Assembly: GCA_964408805.1 (NCBI GenBank)
Contig: CAYPAV010000005.1
Coordinates: forward strand, 62,001-126,000
DNA from: CAYPAV01 sp964408805
GTDB taxonomy: Bacteria > Pseudomonadota > Alphaproteobacteria > UBA8366
Length of the DNA: 64,000 nucleotides
Reading direction: 5' to 3'
The notes below the pieces were generated by a model. That model was not told the origin of the DNA. It saw only the letters and a program-made list of their open reading frames with translations, and did no database searches. This document shows, piece by piece, positions 45,879 to 54,066 of this stretch. The position numbers were made by a program, and so were the translations under genes. Each line of letters begins with the position of its first letter. Positions within the stretch are counted from its first letter, which is position 1.

Positions 45879-46070
45879 CGCCACCGACCGTTAAGACGTT
45901 GATCCGCGTTCGCGATGCAGGAATTATGGCGACGCCTTAGCCATTGAATGGCCCTTCCCTGCGAGCCGATCACCAAATCAATGACTCGGCACTTTCCTCC
46001 GCAAGAGCGAATAACTCAATTCCTTTAATTCCGGTCGTCATGGTTCGGGACGGGCGGTGTGGGCGGAATG

Positions 46071-46970
46071 CTATTTCGTGACCACCAATTTGTTTCCCTC
46101 TAAATCAAGCTGCGCGCCTTTAACGCCGAGTTGCTGCATGATTTTTCCGAGCTCGTTCCTGATCGCCTCGCCCGAATTCCGGATGCGCAATCGATAATGC
46201 GTTCGCTTCGAATCCGCCTCGATCAGAAAATGGCGGACATAGCCGGGCAGGACGACGACATATTCCTCGATCGCCAGGATCTCGGACGGCTCTAACCCTC
46301 GAACGATCAGATCGATCTTGCGTGTTTTCCTCGCGTCGTCTCGGGGTTTATTCGCGCGACTTGCCCGGCCGATTTTCATGTCCAACCTAGACACCAGCTT
46401 TCGACCCAGCCGGTCGGCCAACTTGCGGGCGCCGGCATTGATGTTGGCTATCGCACATTCGGCAATGAGATTTCCCTTCTTGTCGGTGCATTCCCTGGGC
46501 AGATCCGTGCCGCGCCCGTTGTCGATGTTGGACTGCGCCAAAACGCGGAGATCGAAGGCGAAGATCAGTCGGCCGGATATGAGAAGCTTGTAGTACGACC
46601 GCTCTTTGAAGGATTTCCCGAGCGGATGGGCGAAGACGTAAATCGTGTAGGTTCCGAGAATATCCACCGGTCCGTCCGCCGCCTTTCGGGCCCATTCGAC
46701 GAGCCGCCGGCGTTCGACCCGTTTCTCGCCATAGGTGTTCTTGGGAAGCGCCCGGAAAGGATCGAGAATGCGATGGCCCGAACCCGCCAAGCGTTTTTCG
46801 ATCGCCCGCGCGACGGTCCGGGAAATTAGGCTCCGGGCAGGCAGGGAATCATGGTCCGAATCGTCGCTCATGACGATTACCGTCGCGCCCCGCGCTTCGG
46901 AATTCATCACGCCGCCGGACATGAGAACGGCGAAGAACGCGACCCAGAAATATCGTCCAATCAAAATCAT
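46071..46970 (-). CDS. Exported protein of unknown function (299 aa)
   Basis: Start at MILIGRYFWVAFFAVLMSGG, with GGAG six bases upstream. A signal peptide of about 28 residues is followed by an alpha/beta domain starting ATVIVMSDD, then ILGTYTIYVFAH-like strands, a Cys pair (PRECTDKKGNLIAEC), and a second domain with IDLIVRGLEPSEILAIEEYV and IRNELGKIMQQLG. The general layout (lipoprotein-like CsgG/FlgT fold with repeating alpha/beta) is reminiscent of secretion-associated exported proteins, but I see no diagnostic motif. Monocistronic. Confidence 0.65.
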   Translation of the reverse strand: MILIGRYFWVAFFAVLMSGGVMNSEARGATVIVMSDDSDHDSLPARSLISRTVARAIEKRLAGSGHRILDPFRALPKNTYGEKRVERRRLVEWARKAADGPVDILGTYTIYVFAHPLGKSFKERSYYKLLISGRLIFAFDLRVLAQSNIDNGRGTDLPRECTDKKGNLIAECAIANINAGARKLADRLGRKLVSRLDMKIGRASRANKPRDDARKTRKIDLIVRGLEPSEILAIEEYVVVLPGYVRHFLIEADSKRTHYRLRIRNSGEAIRNELGKIMQQLGVKGAQLDLEGNKLVVTK

Positions 46971-47070
46971 GCGGTCTCCATTGCAACCAATTGGATCACT
47001 ATACTTCGGATAACTCAGGAGTTTTATAAAGGAAATTCGAAGAAATACGGGGCGCGGCCCCTGAGTCATC

Positions 47071-47424
47071 CTACCCAATCACCCTTCGCAGCACATGCCG
47101 CCGGTTCTTGGTGAACGGGCGCACTTCCGTCGGCCAGCGGCCGAGTTCCGCCGCTTCCGCCCAGGCGTCGCTGACCATGATTTGCGGGTCTTCAATTTCG
47201 TAGATGGCGCTGTAGCGGGGTTCGTCGTCGGGGTTGTAGTTCCGGTCCTGGGTGCTGTCGCCGGCGTCCACCGGCTCGAGGGCGAACCGCCGAATGGAGA
47301 TCACCCCCGGTACCTTCAGGATGTTGGGGATATGCTCGGTGTCGTAGACCTCGTTGAACAGGTCTTCCTTGTCCGGATCGATATCCATGCTGGAGATGAA
47401 AAGATAGGTCGCGGTCAGGGGCAT
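47071..47424 (-). CDS. Small EthD-like / dimeric alpha-beta barrel protein
   Basis: 117 residues. AAGGAGG lies seven bases before the ATG (MPLTATYLFISSMDIDP). YLFISSMDIDPDKEDLFNEVYDTEHIPNILKVPGVISIRRF fits a ferredoxin-like dimeric alpha/beta barrel, with the His of DTEHIPN common to this group. Such proteins are degradative accessory enzymes or heme/quinone-handling monooxygenases. Substrate unknown. Divergent from the GFA gene. Confidence 0.7.
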   Translation of the reverse strand: MPLTATYLFISSMDIDPDKEDLFNEVYDTEHIPNILKVPGVISIRRFALEPVDAGDSTQDRNYNPDDEPRYSAIYEIEDPQIMVSDAWAEAAELGRWPTEVRPFTKNRRHVLRRVIG

Positions 47425-47532
47425 CGGGGTCCTCCTTGGGGTTTCATGTCGCTTGCGGGAGATGGGTCGATTCGCATTTGGCCCCCAACCGCCCTTATGA
47501 TGTGTCGCGGATATTACAGAAATAGGACCCCC

Positions 47533-47985
47533 ATGCCCCGATTCCACGGAAGCTGCCATTGCGGCAATCTCAACGTCGAGTACACCACCGAAGTCGCGGC
47601 CGAGGACACGGCCGTCCGCGCCTGTCAGTGTTCGTTTTGCCGCAAGCATGATGCGCGCGCGGTCTCGGACCCCAAGGGGACGATGGCGATTGCGGCGGGG
47701 GACGCCTCGTTGCTGGAGCGCTATACCTTCGAGCTCGGCGAGACCGAGTTCATGGTCTGCCGGAAATGCGGGGTCTATGTCGGGGCCTATATGGCGGACG
47801 GCGACGATGCTTACGCGAACGTGATGGTAAATGTGCTGGACGACCGCACCGCCTTTCCGGAACCGAGGCCGGTCGATTTGGATGGCGAGGACGGACCCGG
47901 CAAGCGCCAGCGCCGCCGCGACATGTGGACGCCCGCCACCCTCACCCTTGGAACCCCTAGAATCAGCCCCGGCGGCCCGCCGTGA
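47533..47985 (+). CDS. GFA/CENP-V family zinc protein
   Basis: 150 residues. Three sets of Cys pairs bind two Zn: GSCHCGNLNVEY, ACQCSFCRKHDA and FMVCRKCGVYVG. The Mss4-like fold is the one in Gfa, named for glutathione-dependent formaldehyde activation, though the enzymatic role is disputed. The stop overlaps the GTG start of the HAD gene by four bases (GTGA), so the two are translated together. Confidence 0.9.
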   Translation: MPRFHGSCHCGNLNVEYTTEVAAEDTAVRACQCSFCRKHDARAVSDPKGTMAIAAGDASLLERYTFELGETEFMVCRKCGVYVGAYMADGDDAYANVMVNVLDDRTAFPEPRPVDLDGEDGPGKRQRRRDMWTPATLTLGTPRISPGGPP

Positions 47986-48461
47986 AGATCGTGTTCGATA
48001 TGGACAACACGTTGGCCGACGAGTTCGGCGGGGAGCGGCGGCCGGGAATCGAGGCCTTGTTGGATGCCTTGGTCGCGGAGGGGCATGAGCTCTCGCTTTG
48101 GACCAGCTCTACCAAGGCGCGGGCGGTCGAAATCCTGGAGCGGCTCGATCTCGCGCGCTATTTCAACGAGTGCCTGTTCCGCGAGGATTACGACCCGGAA
48201 AACAAAGGGGCGATCAAGGATATACGCCGAATCGACGGCGCGGTTCTGATAGATGACGACCCGAAGCAGGTCGCGTTCACCAATGGGATCAAGAAATTGG
48301 GGATCGAGATCAGTGCGTACCGCGGCGGCGAAGTGGCGGATGACGGCGAGCTCGACCGCATTCACGCCCGCATCAACAAGAATCGCGGCCTGTTGGGCCG
48401 GTTGTTCGGGTACGGCGGCTTTATTCGGCCGCGGCCTGGCCCGCCTCCAGATCGGCGATGA
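47982..48461 (+). CDS. HAD-family phosphatase (NLI-interacting type)
   Basis: A GTG start at 47982; 159 residues. HAD motif I is DMDNTLAD (Asp6, Asp8), motif II is LWTSSTK, a Lys follows in the ENKGAIKDI segment, and the acidic motif IV is IDDDPKQV. The small cap fits the NLI-interacting/SCP-like or 5'-nucleotidase-like group. Its last 41 bases overlap the 3' end of trxB on the other strand. Substrate unknown. Confidence 0.82.
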   Translation: MKIVFDMDNTLADEFGGERRPGIEALLDALVAEGHELSLWTSSTKARAVEILERLDLARYFNECLFREDYDPENKGAIKDIRRIDGAVLIDDDPKQVAFTNGIKKLGIEISAYRGGEVADDGELDRIHARINKNRGLLGRLFGYGGFIRPRPGPPPDRR

Positions 48462-49383
48462 ATTTCTCGGCCTCGAGGGCGGCCATGCAGCCCATGCCGG
48501 CCGCCGTGACCGCCTGGCGGAAGATCTTGTCCTTCACGTCGCCGGCGGCGAAGACGCCCGGAATGTCGGTCGCGGTGCTGTCGGGCTTGGTGAGGATGTA
48601 GCCCTCCTCGTCCATCTCGAGATGACCCTTGAAGACGCTCGTCGCCGGGTCGTGTCCGATGGCGATGAAGACGCCGTCGACCGCGATCTCCGAGGTCTCG
48701 CCCGTCTTGACGCTCTTGACCCGGACACCGGTGACACCGAGCGGGTCGCTGTCGCCGAGCACTTCGTCGAGCAGGTGATCCCAGAGCATCTCGATCTTGG
48801 GATGGGCGAGCAGCCGGTCCTGCAGGATCTTCTCGGCCCGGAGCGCGTCGCGGCGATGAACCAGGGTGACCTTGCTGGCGTGATTGGTGAGATAGAGCGC
48901 CTCCTCGACCGCCGTGTTGCCGCCGCCGATCACGGCCACTTCCTTCTCGCGGAAGAAGAACCCGTCGCAGGTGGCACAGGCGGACACGCCGAATCCCATA
49001 AACCTCTGCTCGCTCTCCAGGCCGAGCCAGCGGGCCTGGGCGCCGGTCGCCACGATCACCGCGTCACCGGAATAGGTGTCGCCCGAATCCCCCTTGGCCT
49101 GGAAGGGATGGCGCGAAAAGTCGACCTCGGTAATCAGATCGTAGGTCATCTTGGCACCGACGCTCTCGGCCTGCTTCTGCATCTGCTCCATCAGCCAGGG
49201 GCCTTGGATCACGTCCTCGTAGCCGGGGTAGTTCTCGACGTCGGTGGTGATGGTCATCTGGCCGCCCGGCTGCATGCCGGCGACGATCTCCGGCGCCAGG
49301 CTGGCGCGGGCGGTGTAGATCGCCGCCGTATACCCGGCGGGCCCCGATCCGATGATGAGAACCTTGCTGTGATGATGGGCCAT
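48421..49383 (-). CDS. trxB: Thioredoxin-disulfide reductase
   Basis: 320 residues starting MAHHHSKVLIIGSGPAGYTA (FAD-binding GxGxxG). The redox Cys pair is in SACATCDGFFF. The NADPH-binding AVIGGGNTAVEEALYL and VHRRDALRAEK precede the C-terminal FAD-site TDIPGVFAAGDVKD. It reduces thioredoxin with NADPH in the cytoplasm, supplying electrons for ribonucleotide reductase and oxidative-stress repair. The length is typical. No thioredoxin gene is in view. Confidence 0.96.
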   Translation of the reverse strand: MAHHHSKVLIIGSGPAGYTAAIYTARASLAPEIVAGMQPGGQMTITTDVENYPGYEDVIQGPWLMEQMQKQAESVGAKMTYDLITEVDFSRHPFQAKGDSGDTYSGDAVIVATGAQARWLGLESEQRFMGFGVSACATCDGFFFREKEVAVIGGGNTAVEEALYLTNHASKVTLVHRRDALRAEKILQDRLLAHPKIEMLWDHLLDEVLGDSDPLGVTGVRVKSVKTGETSEIAVDGVFIAIGHDPATSVFKGHLEMDEEGYILTKPDSTATDIPGVFAAGDVKDKIFRQAVTAAGMGCMAALEAEKFIADLEAGQAAAE

Positions 49384-49566
49384 CCGACGGCACTCCTGGC
49401 TTTCCCGAGTCGCGCAAATTCCGCTGTGCACGAGGTAATGACGATTCGTCGCCAGTGCAAGAGACTCTTGCGAGTCCGCCGAGTCGCGAGGCCTCGTCGC
49501 CGGGGCCGTTCATCAAGTGCCGCGATGACGTATACTCTCCCCTTGGCGGAGGATACGAATCGGGCG

Positions 49567-50685
49567 ATGCGCGCGACGAAGACGGAAACTGTCCGGCGGA
49601 AGGAACGACTGGGATCGGGGCGGGCGTCGATGTTGGCCTTGACCCTGGCGCTGGCGGTTGTCGGCGGAACGGCGGTCGCCGCGGAGGGGCCTCGCGAGAC
49701 CTTCCAAAGGCTGTACGAATCGGGCCACTACGGCGAAGCAGTGGCGCCGGCACGGCGGGTGCTCGTTGATCTCGAGCGACGCTTCGGCCGGCTTCACGAT
49801 TCAGCACTTTCCTTTCGCGCGACATTGGTCGGCCTCTACCGGTTTCAGGGCAATTACGAGGAAGCGGCGGCGCTCTTGCGGGACGAGATCGGGGATCTGG
49901 AGCGCGCCCACGGACCGAACGCACCGCGCCTCGCGCGGAGCCTCAATCGCCTTGCCGGCATTTACCGGAAACTCGGCAAGCCGGCGGCGGCGGATACCGC
50001 CCTTCGCCGGGCGCTCGCGATCTATACCCGCTCGCGGACGGCGAACGGCGCAGGGCGGCAGCCGGCACCGCCGAAGCTGGCGAAACTGGCGCCGCACGCG
50101 GTCGCAAAACGGGTGGCGCCGGCGCCGCTCCCGGTTCGAGCCCCCTTGCGGGCCCTGCCGGCCACGAGCCGGGCGGAGGCGCTCGATTGGGCGGCGCGGC
50201 TCGATGCCGAGGCCGAGATTCTCTGGTGGGAAGGCCGGCCCCTCGAGGTCGAGGAGCGCTACCGCGCGGCGCTCGATCTTCGCGAGGCCGCACTCGGGCG
50301 GGAGACCATTGAGGTGGCGGAAAACCTCGCCAAGCTGGCGCGCATCTACTGGGCGGTGCGGCGAGACCGGGAAGCCGCGGTCTTGCATCATGAATCACTC
50401 GCCATCAAGTCACGGATCCTGCCGAAGCAGAACGGCCGGCTCGCCGAGGACTATTGGGAACTGGCGACGATCTACAACATTCGCGGTGAATACGATGCCG
50501 CCCGGCCGCTCATGGCGCGGGCGATTTCGGTCTGGCGGCGCGCCCTAACGGCGGACGACCCGAGATTGATCGAGGCGCGCCGGTCCTACGACATCCTGCT
50601 CCAGGAATTGGGCCGGGCGCCAAAATCGAAACCGGTCAAGCGACGCCGGCCACGGGTCGTTCGCGCCCGCGCCGCGCCGGGCTGA
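49567..50685 (+). CDS. Exported TPR-repeat protein
   Basis: The start is placed at 49567; upstream in-frame ATG (49525) has no ribosome site. 372 residues. After a signal peptide (ASMLALTLALAVVGGTAVAA) come several TPR units: YGEAVAPARRVL..., YRFQGNYEEAAALLRDEIGDL, NRLAGIYRKLGKPAAADTAL, then a Pro-rich linker (about 170-200), a second set ATIYNIRGEYDAARPLMARAI. The C-terminus is basic (KRRRPRVV). TPRs bind peptides, so this is probably an adaptor in the periplasm. No partner is indicated by context. Confidence 0.75.
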   Translation: MRATKTETVRRKERLGSGRASMLALTLALAVVGGTAVAAEGPRETFQRLYESGHYGEAVAPARRVLVDLERRFGRLHDSALSFRATLVGLYRFQGNYEEAAALLRDEIGDLERAHGPNAPRLARSLNRLAGIYRKLGKPAAADTALRRALAIYTRSRTANGAGRQPAPPKLAKLAPHAVAKRVAPAPLPVRAPLRALPATSRAEALDWAARLDAEAEILWWEGRPLEVEERYRAALDLREAALGRETIEVAENLAKLARIYWAVRRDREAAVLHHESLAIKSRILPKQNGRLAEDYWELATIYNIRGEYDAARPLMARAISVWRRALTADDPRLIEARRSYDILLQELGRAPKSKPVKRRRPRVVRARAAPG

Positions 50686-50719
50686 CCACGGCCGCGCCGA
50701 CCACCACCGCGATTGGCCC

Positions 50720-51532
50720 TCACGGCGCCCCGAGATGGGCCCGGATCAGCGCCGCCACCTCGGCCGGGTGGGTCAACGGCGACATATGCGCCGCCTTCGC
50801 CAAGATTTCATAGCGGCATTCCGGAACGCCTTCGGCGGCGATTTCCGCCATCCGCCGATCATAGGGAGTGGTCTCCTCGCCCCTCAACACCAGGGTCGGT
50901 TTGGCGATCGCCGCGAGATCGGCCCGCCTTGTCCGGTTGTTGGCGTTGGCATGGAAGTTGGCGACTTGTGCTGGGGTGCGCCGGATGAAATTAGCGCGGG
51001 TTTCCTCCGTATACCCGGCCCAGCTTCCCGGACCGTTCCGATAGTCGAGGAAGCCTCGCCACGCGGCTTCCGGGCCGTCCGCCGCGAGCGTCTCCTGAAA
51101 GCTGTTGGAGATGCCCTCCAGCAGCGCCAGGGGCGCCGTCTCATCCGCTTCCCGGAGGAAGCATGCCATCATCGGTTCGATCAGGACCAGCCGGCCAACG
51201 CATTCCGGATATTCCAGTGTGAAGCGGATTGCCGTCGCCCCGCCGTAGGAATGGCCGACGAGATCGATCTCCTCGACCGCCGCATGCTCGATCACGCGGC
51301 GCACCAAATTCGCCTGGTGGTCGTGGCGCAGGGATTCCGGATCGGGCCAGAAGTCGCTTCGCCCATGGCCGTAGAGGTCCGGCGTCAAGAACCGGTGGCC
51401 GGGCGCCAATTCGGCGGCGAGATTCCGCCATTGCCCGCCCGAACTCCCCGACGCATGCAAGAGGACAAGCGGCGATCCCGATCCGCTGTCGCCGTAGTGG
51501 ATCGTCGGCCCGTCATGTTCGATCCTAGGAAT
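50720..51532 (-). CDS. Alpha/beta hydrolase with no canonical start codon
   Basis: The fold starts upstream of the first possible start (TTG at 51460): the codons from 51532 read IPRIEHDGPTIHYGDSGSGS and continue into the strand PLVLLHASGSSGGQW. Between the in-frame stop of the lactonase gene (51557-51559) and that TTG no ATG, GTG or TTG exists; an ATT at 51532 is the best candidate. The remaining parts are normal: TPDLYGHGRS, nucleophile Ser in VGHSYGGATA, and His in KAAHMSPLTHP. It may be made by a rare ATT start, by readthrough, or be damaged. 270 residues from ATT. Confidence 0.7.
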   Translation of the reverse strand: MPRIEHDGPTIHYGDSGSGSPLVLLHASGSSGGQWRNLAAELAPGHRFLTPDLYGHGRSDFWPDPESLRHDHQANLVRRVIEHAAVEEIDLVGHSYGGATAIRFTLEYPECVGRLVLIEPMMACFLREADETAPLALLEGISNSFQETLAADGPEAAWRGFLDYRNGPGSWAGYTEETRANFIRRTPAQVANFHANANNRTRRADLAAIAKPTLVLRGEETTPYDRRMAEIAAEGVPECRYEILAKAAHMSPLTHPAEVAALIRAHLGAP

Positions 51533-51556
51533 GGCTTCCGCTCGCCTGCTGCTCGG

Positions 51557-52339
51557 TCAGTCGAGCCGGGCCGCGACACCTTCCAGCTTGGCACTCGCCG
51601 CCGGAAAGCGTTCCATGACCAGCGGGTCGTGGCCGGGGATGATCATCTCGGGCGTCGCGGCCAGGGTCTTCAGCTTGCGGAAACCCTCCAGCATATCGCC
51701 GACGTGAAAGACCGCCGGATAGGGGTTCGAAAGGTCCATATTGGCGTACATGTGGACCGCATCGGAGGCGAGCACGAGCCAACCCTTCCGGGTCCAGACG
51801 CGCACCACCTGCATACCGTGGGTATGCCCGCCGAGGCGGTGAACGGTGATGCCGGGCGCCAATTCGCCGTCCCCATCGGTAAACTCGACCCGTTCGTCAT
51901 AGAGTGCCCGCACGAAATCGACCGTGTATTCGACGAAATTCCCGTAGCGGAAGGCCTTCCATTTCAGGAACCGGCCCGTCGCCGCCGCCATTTCCGCATC
52001 CTGGATGTGAAGCCGCGCCTTCGGGAAGTCGGGCACGCTGCCGCAATGGTCGTAATGCATGTGGCTGACGATCACGTCTTCGACCCGGGCCGCATCGATG
52101 TCGAGCATCGCCAGAGCCTCCGCCGGCGTCCGCAACAAGAAACGGTCGCCGCGCTTGTAGCGCCGGTCGAATCCAAGATCGACCACATAGGTCCGCCCCG
52201 CCCCGATGATCGCCCAGACCGAATAATCCGTCGGAATGGGCGCATCGTGCGGGTCCTTGAAGACCCGGGTCGAATTTACCGTGGTCTGCCGCTCGGCGTA
52301 TTTGACGGCGTAGACCTCGTATTCGGGGAGTGCGGTCAT
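51557..52339 (-). CDS. Metallo-beta-lactamase fold lactonase, paralogue A
   Basis: 260 residues. The Zn-binding H-x-H-x-D-H is SHMHYDHCG (H93, H95, D97, H98); further ligands are His in LGGHTHGMQV, Asp in LASDAVHMY and His in IPGHDPLVM. The N-terminal EYEVYAVKYAERQ-type start and VFKDPHD are shared with the two following genes. The pattern is that of the N-acyl-homoserine-lactone lactonase/AttM family. The last of three tandem copies; its stop is in frame with the downstream hydrolase. Confidence 0.85.
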   Translation of the reverse strand: MTALPEYEVYAVKYAERQTTVNSTRVFKDPHDAPIPTDYSVWAIIGAGRTYVVDLGFDRRYKRGDRFLLRTPAEALAMLDIDAARVEDVIVSHMHYDHCGSVPDFPKARLHIQDAEMAAATGRFLKWKAFRYGNFVEYTVDFVRALYDERVEFTDGDGELAPGITVHRLGGHTHGMQVVRVWTRKGWLVLASDAVHMYANMDLSNPYPAVFHVGDMLEGFRKLKTLAATPEMIIPGHDPLVMERFPAASAKLEGVAARLD

Positions 52340-52346
52340 GCCGTCC

Positions 52347-53177
52347 TCACTTCAAGCCCCAGACCTTGTCGAGATCACCGATCGGGTCGGCGTCGAGCCT
52401 GCAGGCGATGCTCTCCAGTTCCTTGGAGGCGGCGGGGAACATCTCCATCACCTGCGGATCGTGGCCCGGAATGACGCGGTGAAGATCGCCGTCCGCCAGG
52501 CCCCGCAGCTTGTCATATCCGTCCAGCATGTCGCCCACGTTGAAGACGATCGGGAAGGGGTTCGGGATCGCCATATTGTCGTAGAAATGGGTCGCGTCGG
52601 AGGCCACCACGAGCCAGCCCTTCCGCGTCCAGACCCGAATCGACTGCACACCGTCCGTATGGCCGCCGATGTGATGGACCGAAAGACCGGGGGCCAGTTC
52701 CTGGACACCGTCGATGAAGTTCACCCGGTCGTCATAGACCGCGCGCACCAGATCGACCACGTAATCGACGTTATAAGGGTGGCGCAGCGGCTGATGGGTC
52801 ATGAAGCGGCCCGTGGCATAGGCCATCTCCCGGTCCTGCACGTGGAAGCGTGCCTTCGGGAAGGGCGACATGTCGCCGCAATGATCGTAGTGCATATGGG
52901 TGATGATCACGTCCTCGACCGTCGCCGGATCGGCCCCGACCATCCTGACCGCCTCCGAGGGCAGGCGCTGCAGGTTGCGGTCGCGGCGTTTCGCTTCCTC
53001 CTGCTCGAAGCCGAGATCGACGACGAAAGTCTTCCCGCCGCCGGTGATCACCCAGACGTAGAAATCAATCGAGGTAGCGATATCGTGCGGATCCTTGAAG
53101 AGAAAGTTCTCCTGCCGCATGCGTTGATGATCGCCGTATTTGACCGCGTAGACTTCGTATTCCGGATAATCGGCCAT
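52347..53177 (-). CDS. Metallo-beta-lactamase fold lactonase, paralogue B
   Basis: 276 residues, the second tandem copy, ending 7 bases before gene A. Zn motif ITHMHYDHCGD, HIGGHTDGVQSIRVW (His), ASDATHFY (Asp) and IPGHDPQVM (His). It starts YPEYEVYAVKYGDHQRM and has FLFKDPHD. It has an extra C-terminal tail (DADPIGDLDKVWGLK) relative to A and C. The lactonase family opens cyclic esters, including quorum-sensing lactones in some members; here the substrate cannot be assigned. Confidence 0.85.
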   Translation of the reverse strand: MADYPEYEVYAVKYGDHQRMRQENFLFKDPHDIATSIDFYVWVITGGGKTFVVDLGFEQEEAKRRDRNLQRLPSEAVRMVGADPATVEDVIITHMHYDHCGDMSPFPKARFHVQDREMAYATGRFMTHQPLRHPYNVDYVVDLVRAVYDDRVNFIDGVQELAPGLSVHHIGGHTDGVQSIRVWTRKGWLVVASDATHFYDNMAIPNPFPIVFNVGDMLDGYDKLRGLADGDLHRVIPGHDPQVMEMFPAASKELESIACRLDADPIGDLDKVWGLK

Positions 53178-53207
53178 GTCATTGTCCTCTCTCGTTTCAT
53201 TCTCGTT

Positions 53208-54014
53208 TTATTCGAGGGGCTCGGCGTCGAGCCGAACCGCGATGCCCTCGGTTTCCTTCGATGCCGCCGGGTATCGCCGCATCACCAACGGGTCGTGCCC
53301 GGGGATGACGTGTCGCGGCGAATCGGCCAGGCGATAGAGCAGGCGATACCCTTCCAGCATGTCGCCGACACTGTTGACCGTCCGATAGGGTGCCGGCCCC
53401 TCCATATTGAGATAGTAGTGGCTTGCATCCGAGGCGAGCACCAGCCAGCCGCGCCGGGTCCAGACCCGGACACTCTGCAAACCGACCGTATGGCCGCCGA
53501 TGTGATGGACCGAGAGGCCGGGTGCCAGTTCGGCCGTTCCGTCGACAAAGGAGAGACGATCATCGTAGAGCACCCGGATCATGCCTTCGATATCCGCGAA
53601 GTTGAACGAATGACGAAGCAGCTTCTGGTTCATCTGACGGCCGGTCGCATAACGCATCTCCGAGTCCTGCAGATGAAAGCGGGCGCGCGGGAATTGATCC
53701 CAGGTGCCGATATGGTCGTAATGGAGATGGCTGACGATCAGATCCTCGACCCGTTCGGCCTCCACGCCGATCATCCGCAGCCCATCGGCGGGAAGGCGGA
53801 TGAATTCGCGTTCGCGCTTGGCGGCCTCCTCGGCGGTGAAGCCGGCGTCGAGCACAAAGGTCCGTCCGCCGCCGATAATCGCCCAGACGAAATAGTCCAT
53901 CGGCATCGGCCCGTCATGGGGGTCCTTGAAGATCAGGTGATCGTTCTTGTTGGCGTCCCGCCTGGCATAGCGGACGGCATAGACCTCGTATTCGGGTGGC
54001 AATGTTGTCGCCAT
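53208..54014 (-). CDS. Metallo-beta-lactamase fold lactonase, paralogue C (first in operon)
   Basis: 268 residues. Zn motif VSHLHYDHIGT, HIGGHTVGLQSVRVW, ASDASHYY and IPGHDPLVMRRY. It starts PPEYEVYAVRYARRDANK and contains LIFKDPHDGPMPMDYFVW. Gene order C-B-A with gaps of 30 and 7 bases. The three copies agree over nearly all strands, so they arose by tandem duplication. The promoter is probably in the 52 bases between this gene and the divergent MFS transporter gene. Confidence 0.87.
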   Translation of the reverse strand: MATTLPPEYEVYAVRYARRDANKNDHLIFKDPHDGPMPMDYFVWAIIGGGRTFVLDAGFTAEEAAKREREFIRLPADGLRMIGVEAERVEDLIVSHLHYDHIGTWDQFPRARFHLQDSEMRYATGRQMNQKLLRHSFNFADIEGMIRVLYDDRLSFVDGTAELAPGLSVHHIGGHTVGLQSVRVWTRRGWLVLASDASHYYLNMEGPAPYRTVNSVGDMLEGYRLLYRLADSPRHVIPGHDPLVMRRYPAASKETEGIAVRLDAEPLE

Positions 54015-54066
54015 GGCAGATTAGTGACCCGTGTTTGACTTGTGACCTCAAGCGGGACGCGAGAGG

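Noticed and set aside
45879..46070. Short inverted repeat GCCAT-TGA-ATGGC as a terminator
   Set aside because: The stem is only 5 bp and no T-tract follows.
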